A DNA stretch of 64,000 nucleotides from Bradyrhizobium sp. ISRA464 (GCF_029910095.1 NZ_CP094526.1:7688001-7752000), one strand, 5' to 3'; shown: positions 35,076 through 44,664, counted from the first letter of the stretch. Numbers and translations: made by a program. Notes: a model not told the origin generated them from the sequence alone.

Positions 35076-36685
35076 AAGCCCCGTTGCGACGGATAGAAGC
35101 CCTGTTGCGACGGATAGCCCTGCTGCGACGGATAGCCCTGCTGCGGATAATAGTACTGGCCGCCGCGCCGGCGCGTGTAGACAGGTTGAGGGGGAGCCGA
35201 ATTGCCTTGGAAGAAATTGCCGAAGAAGCCGCCGCCATCGTCGTTGCTCCAGCCGTCGCCGGCGACCTCGACATCATCGGTTCGAGGCGTAGGCTTGCGC
35301 GTGATGAAGCCGCCTTGCGGCTGGTTGCTCAGCACCGCGACGAACTCGGTGCGATAGTTGGTCTCGCTGCTCAGCGGCTCGTCCGAGATGATGATCGAGG
35401 ATTTCGGCACGGCGGTCGGCGCGATGCGATCCAGCACGTCCTGCGGAATGGTGACGCGGTCGAGCGCGTCCTTGGCGTTGTCGCCATCGTCGATCGTGAC
35501 CTCGGTCCAGCGCAGGCCCGCGCCGTTGCGCGCCACCGCGGTGAACACATGGGTGCCGATCGGCCGGTCGGGATCACGGATGGTGACCGGAACCTCGATG
35601 CTTGAGTCGAACACCTCGCCGCCGTCCGGCCACGGCTTGTGGGTGTTGCGCCGCACGTAAAGCTTCTGCGTCGCGCGGCTGATATAGACCGAGACCGGCT
35701 CGAGCGCGAGCTTTGCCTCTGTCGACGCCTTCGCGGTCTCGGCCTTCTTGGTCTCGGCCGCCTTGGCGGCGTCCTTGGCGGCCGCGGCGGCGTCGAGCTT
35801 CGGCTTCGCATCGGCCTTGGCGGCATCGAACTGCGTGCCTGCGTCCGCAGCCCTGGCGGCGGCCTTCTGCCTGGCGTCCTCGGCGCGTGCCTTGGCCTGG
35901 TCGGTCTTGGCCGCGGCGAGCACCTTGTCGGCGTAGGCGAGCTCGGCGTCGGCGCGGGTCTTGAGCTTTTCCAGCTTGCGCAGGGCCGCCGGCGTGTATT
36001 GTGCGGCGTCCTTCGCGGCGGCCGCGGCGGCTTTCTTCGCCTCGTCGGCCACCTTGGCGGCCTCCGCGGCCACGCGGGCCAGCGCTTCGGCGTGCGCCGG
36101 TGCGGCGGCGATCGCTTGCGGGTTCGGCACGAACAGCGCCGGGTGGGAGAACTCGACCGGAGCCGCGTCGTTCGGCGCGATGATCACCCGCATCCCGATC
36201 CAGGTCTTGTCGAACAGATTCTCCGCGAAGTCGTACGGCATCCGCACGCAGCCGTGCGAGGCGGCATAGCCGGGCAGTGGCCCGCCGTGCAGCGCGATGC
36301 CGTTCCAGGTGATGCGCTGCATGTTCGGCATCCAGGCATCGTCATAAAGCGTCGAGTGGTGGTCCTTATCCTTTTCGAGGACGGCAAAGACGCCGGCCGG
36401 CGTCTCGCGTCCCTTGATGCCGCTCGACACCGGCGCGCGCAGGATCCAGCCGTCGGCGTCGTAGAACGTGACCTTCTGGGTCTTGATCGAGACGATTGCC
36501 ATGATCGGCTCGCCGGCCTGGCGCGGCGCCACCGCCTCGACGGTGGGCGCCGAACGCGCCTGCCGCGCCGCGGCCGCGGAGGTCAACGCCATCAGTGCGG
36601 CGAGCGCCGCCAGCGTCACGATGGCGGGAACTCCCCGACGCCGCCTTGCCACGGTGGATCGCGCCGTCGTCAATCGAGCAACCAT
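35069..36685 (-). CDS. L,D-transpeptidase (YkuD) with coiled-coil spacer
   Basis: The 538-residue exported protein has a signal or anchor segment (RRRRGVPAIVTLAALAALMALTSAAAA). Its YkuD domain (about 60-190) has the catalytic HGGPLPGYAASHGCVRMP motif, and an Ala/Lys/Glu-rich helix follows (about 195-320). A second domain (VSVYISRATQKLYVRR ... PIGTHVFTAV) resembles YkuD but lacks SHGC. The tail is Gly/Tyr/Gln-rich with three YPSQQG repeats. It should cross-link peptidoglycan 3-3 or attach proteins to the wall. I chose ATG 36685, which directly opens the signal; ATG 36721 is 12 residues earlier. Confidence 0.82.
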   Translation of the reverse strand: MVARLTTARSTVARRRRGVPAIVTLAALAALMALTSAAAARQARSAPTVEAVAPRQAGEPIMAIVSIKTQKVTFYDADGWILRAPVSSGIKGRETPAGVFAVLEKDKDHHSTLYDDAWMPNMQRITWNGIALHGGPLPGYAASHGCVRMPYDFAENLFDKTWIGMRVIIAPNDAAPVEFSHPALFVPNPQAIAAAPAHAEALARVAAEAAKVADEAKKAAAAAAKDAAQYTPAALRKLEKLKTRADAELAYADKVLAAAKTDQAKARAEDARQKAAARAADAGTQFDAAKADAKPKLDAAAAAKDAAKAAETKKAETAKASTEAKLALEPVSVYISRATQKLYVRRNTHKPWPDGGEVFDSSIEVPVTIRDPDRPIGTHVFTAVARNGAGLRWTEVTIDDGDNAKDALDRVTIPQDVLDRIAPTAVPKSSIIISDEPLSSETNYRTEFVAVLSNQPQGGFITRKPTPRTDDVEVAGDGWSNDDGGGFFGNFFQGNSAPPQPVYTRRRGGQYYYPQQGYPSQQGYPSQQGFYPSQRGLW

Positions 36686-37191
36686 GCCCCGCCCCGGTTG
36701 AAATGCCTGTCCGCCTTGCATCAATCAAATGTCAGGTCTCAAGTTCCTGACCAGCTTGACGGCTGCCACCGCTCACGACGCTGCCGATCCGTTCCCGGCA
36801 ACGATCGGCACGATTCGACAACGAATCTCTCATATACGACGGCCTGCGCAGGAGGAAGGTGGCCCGCGGCCCATGGCCGCGGCAATTTTGGTGTTTCGCC
36901 GACGTGCAAGTTTCAAACACACAAGTTTCACATGGCCCGACTTCTGACCTTGCCCGATGGAAGCACGCGAACTGGCCCATCTCATGATGCGTTGGCCGCC
37001 TGTCGCCCGGCCGATAGCCGATACCTCCATGAGGCTGCTCGCCCGCACGGCCCAATTGCTGCCCGAATCCCGCCCTGTTCCGGGCAGTTCCAACGAGATT
37101 CGTATTGAACGCTTGGGCTTAGGCAAATTTTAAATCGGTGGGCGTAGGTTACCCTCCGCGAGTTCAGTGGTTGAGAGTTTGTGAGTACGCC
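36686..37191. promoter_or_regulatory. intergenic region between ldt and sciP
   Basis: About 500 bases separate the two divergent starts. No gene is convincing. The sequence CAAATTTTAAATCGG (37127-37141), about 55 bases before the sciP ATG, contains TTAA-type half-sites that could bind CtrA, known to control sciP in Caulobacter. The spacing does not match the full consensus. Confidence 0.35.
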
Positions 37192-37467
37192 ATGACAGAA
37201 CCCCACCGCCCGAGGGTGAAATACGTCATCGGGCCTGACGGCAGCCCGTTAACGATTGCGGACCTGCCGGCCCCCGGAACCAAGCGGTGGGTGATCCGCC
37301 GCAAGGCCGAAGTCGTCGCTGCGGTCCGCGGCGGCCTGCTCTCCCTCGAGGAAGCCTGCAGCCGCTACACGCTGACCGTCGATGAATTCCTTTCCTGGCA
37401 GTTCTCGATCGACCAGCATGGTCTGGCCGGGCTGCGCACCACCCGGATCCAGCAATATCGGCAGTAA
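37192..37467 (+). CDS. sciP: CtrA inhibitor SciP (DUF1153)
   Basis: The 91-residue protein is the small helix-turn-helix SciP: RVKYVIGPDGSPLTIADLPAPGTKRWVIRRKAEVVAAVRGGLLSLEEACSRYTLTVDEFLSWQ. In Caulobacter it binds CtrA and DNA in G1/S and blocks CtrA-activated promoters, including flagellar ones. Here it directly precedes the fliF operon, which fits that regulatory circuit. ATG 37192 gives MTEPHRPRVKYV; the 18 codons upstream are not conserved in character. Confidence 0.92.
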   Translation: MTEPHRPRVKYVIGPDGSPLTIADLPAPGTKRWVIRRKAEVVAAVRGGLLSLEEACSRYTLTVDEFLSWQFSIDQHGLAGLRTTRIQQYRQ

Positions 37468-37496
37468 TTCCGCCAATTCCCGCGGCATTTGACGAA

Positions 37497-37528
37497 AACC
37501 GGCTTCGCTCCGCGAAGCCGGTTTTTTT
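37497..37528 (+). terminator. rho-independent terminator of sciP
   Basis: An 11-bp perfect stem AACCGGCTTCG / CGAAGCCGGTT with loop CTCCG runs into TTTTTTT. It lies 30 bases after the sciP stop and insulates the fliF operon from read-through. Confidence 0.93.
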
Positions 37529-37553
37529 CATGTCCGCGTTTTCGGCGCGGTTC

Positions 37554-37601
37554 TTAATCTTCGTTAACCAGATGGAAACCATACCCTAGGCAATAATTGC
37601 C
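37554..37601 (+). promoter_or_regulatory. CtrA-box-like site and palindrome upstream of fliF
   Basis: TTAATCTTCGTTAACC (37554-37569) has the two CtrA half-sites TTAA and TTAACC, spaced six bases where the consensus is seven. A 13-base palindrome GGCAATAATTGCC follows at 37589-37601, 40 bases before the fliF start. In Caulobacter the fliF operon is activated by CtrA and repressed by FlbD; binding here is inference. Confidence 0.45.
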
Positions 37602-37641
37602 CAGTCGGACCCCGTTGGGGCCGAATCCCTGGGGGCCGTTG

Positions 37642-39279
37642 GTGCAAAGTCTGGTTGCTTTCCTGAGAGGTCTGGGTGCGGCCCGCCTCGCGGCAATGGT
37701 GGCGGTCACCGCCGCCCTGATCGGTTTCTTCGCCTTCGTCATCGTCCGCGTCACCACGCCGCAGATGACCACCCTGTTCACCGACCTGTCGACCGAGGAT
37801 TCCTCCGCCATCATCAAGGAGCTGGAGCGGCAGGCCGTCCCGTATGAGCTGCGCAATGACGGCGCCGTCATCATGGTGCCGAAGGACAAGGTGACGCGGC
37901 TCAGGATGAAGCTCGCCGAGGGCGGCATGCCCAAGGGCGGCGGCGTCGGCTACGAGATCTTCGACAAGTCGGACGCGCTCGGCACCACGAGCTTCGTCCA
38001 GAACATCAACCATTTGCGTGCGCTGGAAGGCGAGCTCGCCCGCACCATCCGCGCCATCGATCGCGTGCAGGCCGCGCGCGTCCACCTTGTGCTGCCGGAA
38101 CGGCCGCTGTTCTCGCGCGAGACGCCGGAGCCGTCCGCCTCGATCGTGCTCAGGGTGCGCGGCGCGCTGGAGCCGCAGCAGATCCGCGCCATCCGCCATC
38201 TGGTCGCCTCCGCCGTCAACGGGCTGAAGCCGCAGCGCGTCTCGATCGTCGACGAGGCCGGCCAGTTGCTGGCCGACGGCGCCGCCACCGATGCCGACGC
38301 GTCGATCGGCGACGAGCGCCGCACCGCCTTCGAGAAGCGGATGCGCAAACAGGTCGAGGATATCGTTTCTTCGGTGGTCGGCGCCGGCCGCGCCCGCGTC
38401 CAGCTCTCCGCCGACTTCGACTACAACAAGATCACCGAAACCTCCGACAAGTTCGATCCCGAAGGTCGCGTGCTCCGCTCCAGCCAGACCCGCGAGGAGT
38501 CGAGCCTCACCGCCGACAATTCCGGTCAGGTCACGGTCAACAACGAGCTGCCGGGCAACCAGAACCAGGACAACGCCGCCCGCGCCCGCGACCAGAGCAA
38601 GAAGAGCGAAGAGACCAACAACTACGAGATCTCCCGCACCACCAAGACCGAGGTCACCGAGGCCGGCCGCGTCAACCGGATCTCGGTCGCCGTGCTGGTC
38701 GACGGCAGCTATTCCAAGAACGAAAAAGGCGAGCTGGTCTACCAGAACCGCTCCAAGGAGGAGCTCGACCGCATCGCCGCCCTGGTTCGTTCCGCGATCG
38801 GCTTCGACCAGAAGCGCGGCGACCAGGTCGAGGTGGTCAATCTCCGCTTCGCCGAGCCGCCAATGGCGACCCCGCTGCCCGAGCCGACCGGCCTGCTCGG
38901 CATGCTGCAGTTCACCAAGGATGACGTGATGTACGTCATCGAGCTCGGTGTGATGATGATGCTCGGCCTGGTCGTGCTGTTCATGGTGGTCCGCCCGCTG
39001 GTCAAGCGCATCGTTGCGACCGACGTCGTTCCGGCGCTGGCCGGCGCGGGTATCGCCCCCACCCTCGCCGACGCCAGCGCACATGCCGGCGAAGGCGCCG
39101 CAGCGACCGGCCAGGCCCTGATCCCGAGCGGCGCCGCGGCGCAATTGATCGACGTCGCCCAGATCCAGGGCCAGGTCCATGCCCAGGCCGTGCATCGGGT
39201 CGGCGAACTGGCCGAGCGCAATCCGAACGAGACCGTCTCCATCGTCCGTCAATGGCTGAGCGAACCCGCCGAGAGCTGA
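37642..39279 (+). CDS. fliF: flagellar MS-ring protein FliF
   Basis: The 545-residue protein forms the MS ring that nucleates the flagellar basal body. An N-terminal membrane helix ([17 protein letters not shown]) precedes the ring-building domain ([30 protein letters not shown]) and the long periplasmic part with [20 protein letters not shown]. The second helix ([19 protein letters not shown], near 445) is followed by the cytosolic FliG-binding tail ([15 protein letters not shown]). The start is GTG 37642 with GGGGG at 7 bases; it gives (V)[11 protein letters not shown]. fliG begins one base after its stop. Confidence 0.95.
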   Translation: MQSLVAFLRGLGAARLAAMVAVTAALIGFFAFVIVRVTTPQMTTLFTDLSTEDSSAIIKELERQAVPYELRNDGAVIMVPKDKVTRLRMKLAEGGMPKGGGVGYEIFDKSDALGTTSFVQNINHLRALEGELARTIRAIDRVQAARVHLVLPERPLFSRETPEPSASIVLRVRGALEPQQIRAIRHLVASAVNGLKPQRVSIVDEAGQLLADGAATDADASIGDERRTAFEKRMRKQVEDIVSSVVGAGRARVQLSADFDYNKITETSDKFDPEGRVLRSSQTREESSLTADNSGQVTVNNELPGNQNQDNAARARDQSKKSEETNNYEISRTTKTEVTEAGRVNRISVAVLVDGSYSKNEKGELVYQNRSKEELDRIAALVRSAIGFDQKRGDQVEVVNLRFAEPPMATPLPEPTGLLGMLQFTKDDVMYVIELGVMMMLGLVVLFMVVRPLVKRIVATDVVPALAGAGIAPTLADASAHAGEGAAATGQALIPSGAAAQLIDVAQIQGQVHAQAVHRVGELAERNPNETVSIVRQWLSEPAES

Positions 39280-39280
39280 C

Positions 39281-40366
39281 ATGGCCGCCGTACCGCAGAC
39301 CACAAACGCCAACGACATCACCAGCGTCCTGACGACGCTGGCGAGCCGGCAGAACGGTCGGCCGAGGAGCAAACCGCTGTCCGGCCCCAAGCGCGCGGCG
39401 ATCCTGATGCTTGCGCTCGGCGAGCAGTATGGCGGCAAGATCTGGTCGATGCTCGACGACGACGAGGTGCGGCAGCTGTCGGTCCACATGTCGACGCTCG
39501 GCACCGTCGAGGCCGACGTGGTCGAGGACCTGATGCTCGAATTCGTCTCGCGGATGTCGGCGTCCGGCGCGCTGATGGGCAATTTCGACGCCACCGAGCG
39601 CCTGCTGCAGCAGTACCTGCCGGCCGAACGCGTCTCCGGCATCATGGACGAGATCCGTGGGCCTGCCGGCCGCAACATGTGGGAGAAGCTCTCCAACGTG
39701 CAGGAAGAGGTGCTGGCCAACTACCTCAAGAACGAATACCCGCAGACCATCGCCGTGGTGCTGTCGAAGCTCAAGCCGGAGCACGCCGCCCGCGTGCTCG
39801 CGATCCTGCCCGAGGACATCGCGCTCGATGTCGTCAACCGCATGCTGCGGATGGAGGCGGTGCAGAAGGAAGTCATCGAACGGGTCGAGCAGACGCTGCG
39901 CACCGAGTTCATGTCCAACCTGTCGCAGACCCGCCGCCGCGACGCGCATGAGGTGATGGCCGAAATCTTCAACAATTTCGATCGCCAGACCGAGACCCGC
40001 TTCATCACCTCGCTGGAAGAGGAAAACCGCGAATCCGCCGAGCGCATCAAGGCGCTGATGTTCACCTTCGACGATTTGATCAAGCTCGACGCCGCTTCGG
40101 CGCAGACGCTGATGCGCAACATCGACAAGGACAAGCTGGGCGTCGCGCTGAAGAGCGCCAACGAGGAGGTGCGCAGCTTCTTCCTCGGCAACATGTCGTC
40201 CCGCGCCGGCAAGATGCTGATGGACGACATGGCCGCGATGGGCCCGGTGCGGCTGCGCGACGTCGACGAGGCGCAGGCGCTGCTCGTCAACCTCGCCAAG
40301 GACCTCGCCGCCAGGGGCGAGATCACGCTGACCAAGAACCGCGCCGACGACGAGCTGGTGTACTGA
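39281..40366 (+). CDS. fliG: flagellar motor switch protein FliG
   Basis: The 361-residue rotor protein couples stator torque to the MS ring. It has the FliF-binding N-domain ([34 protein letters not shown]), the middle domain with [26 protein letters not shown] (EHPQ motif as EYPQ), and the C-terminal torque helix with charged residues ([26 protein letters not shown]). It starts one base after fliF and its stop shares a base with fliH, so the genes are tightly coupled. Confidence 0.95.
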   Translation: MAAVPQTTNANDITSVLTTLASRQNGRPRSKPLSGPKRAAILMLALGEQYGGKIWSMLDDDEVRQLSVHMSTLGTVEADVVEDLMLEFVSRMSASGALMGNFDATERLLQQYLPAERVSGIMDEIRGPAGRNMWEKLSNVQEEVLANYLKNEYPQTIAVVLSKLKPEHAARVLAILPEDIALDVVNRMLRMEAVQKEVIERVEQTLRTEFMSNLSQTRRRDAHEVMAEIFNNFDRQTETRFITSLEEENRESAERIKALMFTFDDLIKLDAASAQTLMRNIDKDKLGVALKSANEEVRSFFLGNMSSRAGKMLMDDMAAMGPVRLRDVDEAQALLVNLAKDLAARGEITLTKNRADDELVY

Positions 40367-40989
40367 TGGCCGCGCCCGCAAAGTTCATGTTCGACACCGA
40401 CTTCTCGGCGCCCGACCGCGCGCGCGAGCGCGCCGCCACCCCGGCCGAGGTCGCCCAGAAGGTCGCCGATGCGGAGGCCAGGGCCTATCGCGCCGGATAC
40501 GAGGCCGCGCAGCGCGAAGCCAAGGTCGAGAGCGACCGCCGTTCCGCGCAGGCGCTGGAGGAGATCGGCGTCGCCATCAAGGGAATTGCGGCGCGCTTCG
40601 CCGGCATCGAGACGCGGATGGAGACGGAGGCCGTCGACGTCGCGGTCGCGGTCGCCCGCAAGCTCTGCTCCGAACTGATCGCGCGCGAGCCGCTCGGCGA
40701 GATCACCGCGCTGGTCAGCGACTGCTTCTCGCATTTGGTGTCGACGCCGCATCTCGTGGTCCGCATCAACGACGCGCGCTACGAGAGCGCGCACGAGAGC
40801 ATCGAGCGGATGGCCGCGCATAGCGGCTTCGAGGGCCGGCTGGTGATCCTGGCCGAACCGACGATTGCGACCGGCGACTGCCGGATCGAATGGGCCGACG
40901 GCGGCGTGGTGCTTGAGCGCGCGGCGATCGAAGCGAAGATCAACGAACTTGTCGGGCGCTATCTGGCGTCCCGCGGTCAGGCCGGCTGA
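40366..40989 (+). CDS. fliH: flagellar assembly protein FliH (FlbE)
   Basis: The 207-residue protein lies where Caulobacter carries flbE/fliH. The N-terminal helix-rich segment (ARAYRAGYEAAQREAKVESDRRSAQALEEI) is the glycine/alanine-patterned FliH coil. The C-terminal half (AVARKLCSELIAREPLGEITALVSDCF, DCRIEWADGGVVLERAAIEAKI) matches the FliH/YscL domain that regulates the FliI ATPase. ATG overlaps the fliG stop as TGATG. Confidence 0.85.
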   Translation: MAAPAKFMFDTDFSAPDRARERAATPAEVAQKVADAEARAYRAGYEAAQREAKVESDRRSAQALEEIGVAIKGIAARFAGIETRMETEAVDVAVAVARKLCSELIAREPLGEITALVSDCFSHLVSTPHLVVRINDARYESAHESIERMAAHSGFEGRLVILAEPTIATGDCRIEWADGGVVLERAAIEAKINELVGRYLASRGQAG

Positions 40990-41008
40990 CGGCGATGAGG
41001 GCAGAACC

Positions 41009-41359
41009 ATGAGCGACACCGACGCACAAGTCCCGCTTCCCGACCTCAATTCGTCCGAGGCGCCGAGGATCGACGACATCGGCTACAACGAGGACGAACA
41101 TGCCTCGCGCATCGCCGCCGATCTCGAGGCGGTGTTCGACGTGCCGGTGCAGGTCTCGGCGGTGCTCGGCCGCTCCAAGATGGAGGTCGGCGACCTGCTC
41201 AAGCTCGGACCGGGGACGGTGCTCGAGCTCGACCGCCGCGTCGGCGAGGCGATCGACATCTACGTCAACAACCGCCTGGTGGCGCGCGGCGAAGTGGTGC
41301 TGGTGGAAGACAAGCTCGGCGTGACCATGACGGAAATCATCAAGGCGGAACGCTCCTAA
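41009..41359 (+). CDS. fliN: flagellar motor switch protein FliN
   Basis: The 116-residue protein has an acidic N-terminal 35 residues and the SpoA/surface-presentation domain (VFDVPVQVSAVLGRSKMEVGDLLKLGPGTVLELDRRVGEAIDIYVNNRLVARGEVVLVEDKLGVTMTEII). It forms the C-ring with FliG and FliM. ATG 41009 follows GAGGGCAG; it is 19 bases after fliH. Confidence 0.94.
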   Translation: MSDTDAQVPLPDLNSSEAPRIDDIGYNEDEHASRIAADLEAVFDVPVQVSAVLGRSKMEVGDLLKLGPGTVLELDRRVGEAIDIYVNNRLVARGEVVLVEDKLGVTMTEIIKAERS

Positions 41360-41412
41360 CACCCTAACGATACCGCGCGGGACGCGCGCGACCAGACCAA
41401 CAGGAGACTATC

Positions 41413-42798
41413 ATGCGGCTTCTCATCGTTGGCACCCTGAAGGGCCAGCTCACGACCGCCACCAAGATCGCGATGGAGAAGGGCGCAACCGTGACCCACG
41501 CCGAGACGGCCGAACAGGCGATGAGCGTGGTGCGCGGCGGCAAGGGCGCCGACCTGCTGCTGGTCGATGTCGGCCTCGACATCCGCGACCTCGTGATCCG
41601 GCTGGAGGCCGAGCACATCCACGTGCCGATCGTCGCCTGCGGCATCACCAACGATGCCCGCGCCGCGGTCGCCGCGATCCACGCCGGCGCCAAGGAATAC
41701 ATCCCGCTGCCGCCCGACCCCGAACTGATCGCGGCGGTGCTCGCCGCCGTCGCCAATGACGCGCGCGACCTGGTCTGGCGCGACGAGGCGATGGGCAAGG
41801 TGATCAAGCTCGCGCAGCAGATCGCCGGTTCGGATGCGTCCGTGATGATCACCGGCGAGTCCGGCACCGGCAAGGAAGTGCTGGCGCGCTATGTCCACTC
41901 CCGCTCGGCCCGCGCCAAGCGGCCGTTCATCTCGATCAACTGCGCGGCGATCCCCGAGCACCTGCTGGAATCCGAACTGTTCGGTCATGAAAAGGGCGCC
42001 TTCACCGGCGCGATCGCTCGCCGCATCGGCAAGTTCGAGGAAGCGACCGGCGGCACCCTGCTGCTCGACGAAATCTCCGAGATGGACGTGCGGCTGCAGT
42101 CCAAGCTGCTGCGCGCGATCCAGGAGCGCGTGATCGACCGCGTCGGCGGCACCAGGCCGGTCCCGGTCGATATCCGCATTATCGCGACCTCGAACCGCAA
42201 TCTCACTGAGGCGGTGCGCGAAGGCACCTTCCGCGAGGACCTGCTGTTCCGCCTCAATGTCGTCAATCTGAAGATCCCGCCGCTGCGCGACCGCCCGGCC
42301 GATATCCTCGAGCTGGCGCAGCACTTCGCCAAGAAATACGCCGAGGCCAACGGCGTGCCGGTCCGCCCGATCACGGCGGAAGCCCGCCGCGTCCTCACCG
42401 CGAACCGCTGGCAGGGCAACGTCCGCGAGCTCGAGAACACCATCCATCGCTCGGTGCTGATGGCGCAGGGCGACGAGATCGGGCCCGAGGCGATCCTCAC
42501 CCCCGACGGCGACCGCCTCGACCTCGCCAAGACCGCACCCGCGGTGGCGCACGCCACACGTGCCGCCGAGCAGGTCACCCGGGCGTTTGTCGGCCGCACC
42601 GTCGCCGATGTCGAACGCGATTTGATCCTGGAGACGCTGAAGCACTGCCTCGGCAACCGCACCCATGCCGCCAACATCCTCGGCATCTCGATCCGCACGC
42701 TGCGCAACAAGCTGAACGAATATGCCGACGGCGGCATTCCGATCACGCCGGCGGGCAATGGCGCACCGGACTATCAGCGGCTGGCGGCGGCGGGTTGA
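41413..42798 (+). CDS. flbD: sigma-54-dependent flagellar regulator FlbD
   Basis: The 461-residue NtrC-family activator has a receiver-like domain (1-120), an AAA+ domain (Walker A GESGTGKE, the sigma-54 contact loop GAFTGA and Walker B GGTLLLDEI), and a C-terminal Fis-type helix-turn-helix (THAANILGISIRTLRNKLNEY). The receiver lacks the N-terminal acidic pair (LLIVGTLKG in place of LIVDDE), as in Caulobacter FlbD, which is controlled by FliX and not by a kinase. It activates late flagellar genes. AGGAG precedes ATG 41413. Confidence 0.93.
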   Translation: MRLLIVGTLKGQLTTATKIAMEKGATVTHAETAEQAMSVVRGGKGADLLLVDVGLDIRDLVIRLEAEHIHVPIVACGITNDARAAVAAIHAGAKEYIPLPPDPELIAAVLAAVANDARDLVWRDEAMGKVIKLAQQIAGSDASVMITGESGTGKEVLARYVHSRSARAKRPFISINCAAIPEHLLESELFGHEKGAFTGAIARRIGKFEEATGGTLLLDEISEMDVRLQSKLLRAIQERVIDRVGGTRPVPVDIRIIATSNRNLTEAVREGTFREDLLFRLNVVNLKIPPLRDRPADILELAQHFAKKYAEANGVPVRPITAEARRVLTANRWQGNVRELENTIHRSVLMAQGDEIGPEAILTPDGDRLDLAKTAPAVAHATRAAEQVTRAFVGRTVADVERDLILETLKHCLGNRTHAANILGISIRTLRNKLNEYADGGIPITPAGNGAPDYQRLAAAG

Positions 42799-42838
42799 GG
42801 AACTCAAACGGCGAGGCAGTCCGCGCGGCTGCCTCGAC

Positions 42839-42994
42839 TCACGAATAGCTCGGCGCGTCGGGCTTGCGGAAAATGTGGATCGGATCGCCGGGCGTGAAGT
42901 TGCGGCCGGTGAACGCCACATAGGCATACAGCGCGAGATAGGCCACGGCGACCGCGCCGACGAGATAGAACAGCCAGATTCCCACGCGCTTCAT
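42839..42994 (-). CDS. 51-residue membrane protein of unknown function
   Basis: An intact frame from ATG 42994 to TGA 42839 encodes a basic start (MKRVGIW), one transmembrane helix (LFYLVGAVAVAYLALYAYVAF) and a short polar tail (TGRNFTPGDPIHIFRKPDAPSYS). AGGACG lies about 12 bases upstream. Codon third positions are GC-rich as in the neighbours, and the gene is convergent with flbD. No family was recognised. Confidence 0.6.
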   Translation of the reverse strand: MKRVGIWLFYLVGAVAVAYLALYAYVAFTGRNFTPGDPIHIFRKPDAPSYS

Positions 42995-43001
42995 CGAACC
43001 G

Positions 43002-43163
43002 TCACGTCCTTAATAATTTCCCGGCTTTTAATCTGCCGCCCGGCAAAGCGCCACGGGCAACATGCCGCGCCCGGTCACCGCTCGTCTGCGCCTGTCCGCG
43101 CCGTGACAGCGCAGCCGCGGCCGCGGAGCCCGGCGACATCTCGAGAAACTCACGACGCTTCAT
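43002..43163 (-). pseudogene. possible relic of a Tat-exported protein
   Basis: A 53-codon frame from ATG 43163 begins MKRREFLEMSPGSAAAAALSRRGQAQ, which has the RR-x-F-L twin-arginine motif, an alanine core and an AQA-like cleavage site. It then runs into charged sequence and stops. It looks like the surviving signal region of a deleted periplasmic binding protein. The call is weak: the hydrophobic core is interrupted by SRRG. Confidence 0.3.
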
Positions 43164-43239
43164 TGCAACGAATTCTCATGACGATCGCACGCGTCGTGCC
43201 GCACGATCATGCGATGTCAGGTCGCTGCACAGGAATCGA

Positions 43240-44445
43240 TCAGCCCGCGGCAGCGGCTTTCTGCCCGACATTGACCGCGAGCTTACCATAGCGGTCCTTG
43301 AATGCTTCGGTGTCGATCTCCTCGAGCTGGATCGCGCCGCTGAGCACGCCCTTCTTCCAGGCGTCGTGCTCGGGATCGTGCTGGAATTCCGGCATCACTT
43401 CCTTGGCGAACAGTTCGAGCGATTCGCAGATGTGCTCATGCGTGTTCTTGCCGGCCTGGTTGAGCAGGATCACCTGATCGATATGCGACGAGCGGAAGCG
43501 CCGCAGCTTCTTTCGCAACGTCTCCGGCGAGCCGATCAGGCCGCCGCGCAGCGCGGCCTCCTGCGCTTCCGGATTCTCGCGCTTCCACTTGTTGTACTCG
43601 TCCCACATGTTGACGGTGCCGGGTGCCGGCCGCTGGCGGTTCTGCGACTGCCCGTAATAGCGCAGCGCGAACTGGAAGAAGGTGGCGCCGTCGGCGCGCC
43701 TGCGGGCTTCCTCATCGGTTTCCGCGCACATGAAGAACGAGACCAGCGCCATGTTCGGATTGATCTCGTAGTCGGCGAGCTTCTTCAGCCGCTTGGTGAT
43801 CGCGTTGTAATAGGCGTGCACCCAGGCATGCGCCGCTTCCGCGCTGACGAACTGGAAGCCGAGTGCGCCAAAGCCGTTCTCCCCGGCGCGTTCGATCGTC
43901 GGCAATTGCGAGCAGGCCATCCAGAGCGGCGGGTGCGGCTTCTGCACCGGCTTCGGCACGACGTTGCGCAAGGGCATGTCGAAATACTTGCCGTGATGCT
44001 CGGTGCCGATCTTGGTGAACATCGGAAAGATTGCCTGCACCGCTTCCTCGAACACCTCGCGCTTGGTCTCCATGTCGCGGCCGAACGGCGTCAGCTCGGT
44101 GATCGATGCGCTCTCGCCCATGCCGAACTCGCAGCGGCCGTTGCTCAAGAGATCGAGCACCGCGACCCGCTCGGCGACGCGCGCGGGATGATTGGTGGTG
44201 AGCTGGAAGATGCCGTGGCCGAGCCGGATGTTCTTGGTGCGCTGGCTGGCGGCGGCGAGGAAGGATTCGGGCGCCGGCGAGTGGGAATATTCCTCCAGGA
44301 AGTGATGCTCCACGACCCAGGCGTAATCGTAGCCGAGCCGGTCGGCCGTCTCCATTTGCGTCAGCGCGTTCTGGTAAAGCCTGAACTCGTCGCCGTCGTT
44401 CCAGGGGCGCGGTAGTTGCAGCTCGTAAAAGATGCCGAATTTCAT
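43240..44445 (-). CDS. LLM-class flavin-dependent oxidoreductase
   Basis: The 401-residue protein is a luciferase-like (beta/alpha)8 monooxygenase. It begins MKFGIFYELQLPRPW and has the FMN/flavin-contact pattern YDYAWVVEHHFLEEYSHSPAPESFLAAASQRTKNIRLGHGI and a C-terminal GSPETLRKKLRRFRSSHIDQVIL. It should oxidise a small organic substrate with reduced flavin and oxygen; which one cannot be told. It is the only enzyme-coding gene between the flagellar operon and the helicase. Confidence 0.88.
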   Translation of the reverse strand: MKFGIFYELQLPRPWNDGDEFRLYQNALTQMETADRLGYDYAWVVEHHFLEEYSHSPAPESFLAAASQRTKNIRLGHGIFQLTTNHPARVAERVAVLDLLSNGRCEFGMGESASITELTPFGRDMETKREVFEEAVQAIFPMFTKIGTEHHGKYFDMPLRNVVPKPVQKPHPPLWMACSQLPTIERAGENGFGALGFQFVSAEAAHAWVHAYYNAITKRLKKLADYEINPNMALVSFFMCAETDEEARRRADGATFFQFALRYYGQSQNRQRPAPGTVNMWDEYNKWKRENPEAQEAALRGGLIGSPETLRKKLRRFRSSHIDQVILLNQAGKNTHEHICESLELFAKEVMPEFQHDPEHDAWKKGVLSGAIQLEEIDTEAFKDRYGKLAVNVGQKAAAAG

Positions 44446-44664
44446 GGCGTCACTCCCAAGGTCGCGTCCTCGACCACTTATTGTGGTCCCGACCGCTTGT
44501 TGTTTTGGGTTAGTCTAGTGTCGGCTCGGGTCAAGTCTAGCCTCGGGCGCGAAACTCCAATTCCGCGCAGCGGAAGCTGACTTGATCGGCACGCATGAAT
44601 GTTTAGCTTGTGTTCGCTTGAGTCGCGGCGCTATCGGTCGCGCGCTCATTGCTTCCGAAAGCCC

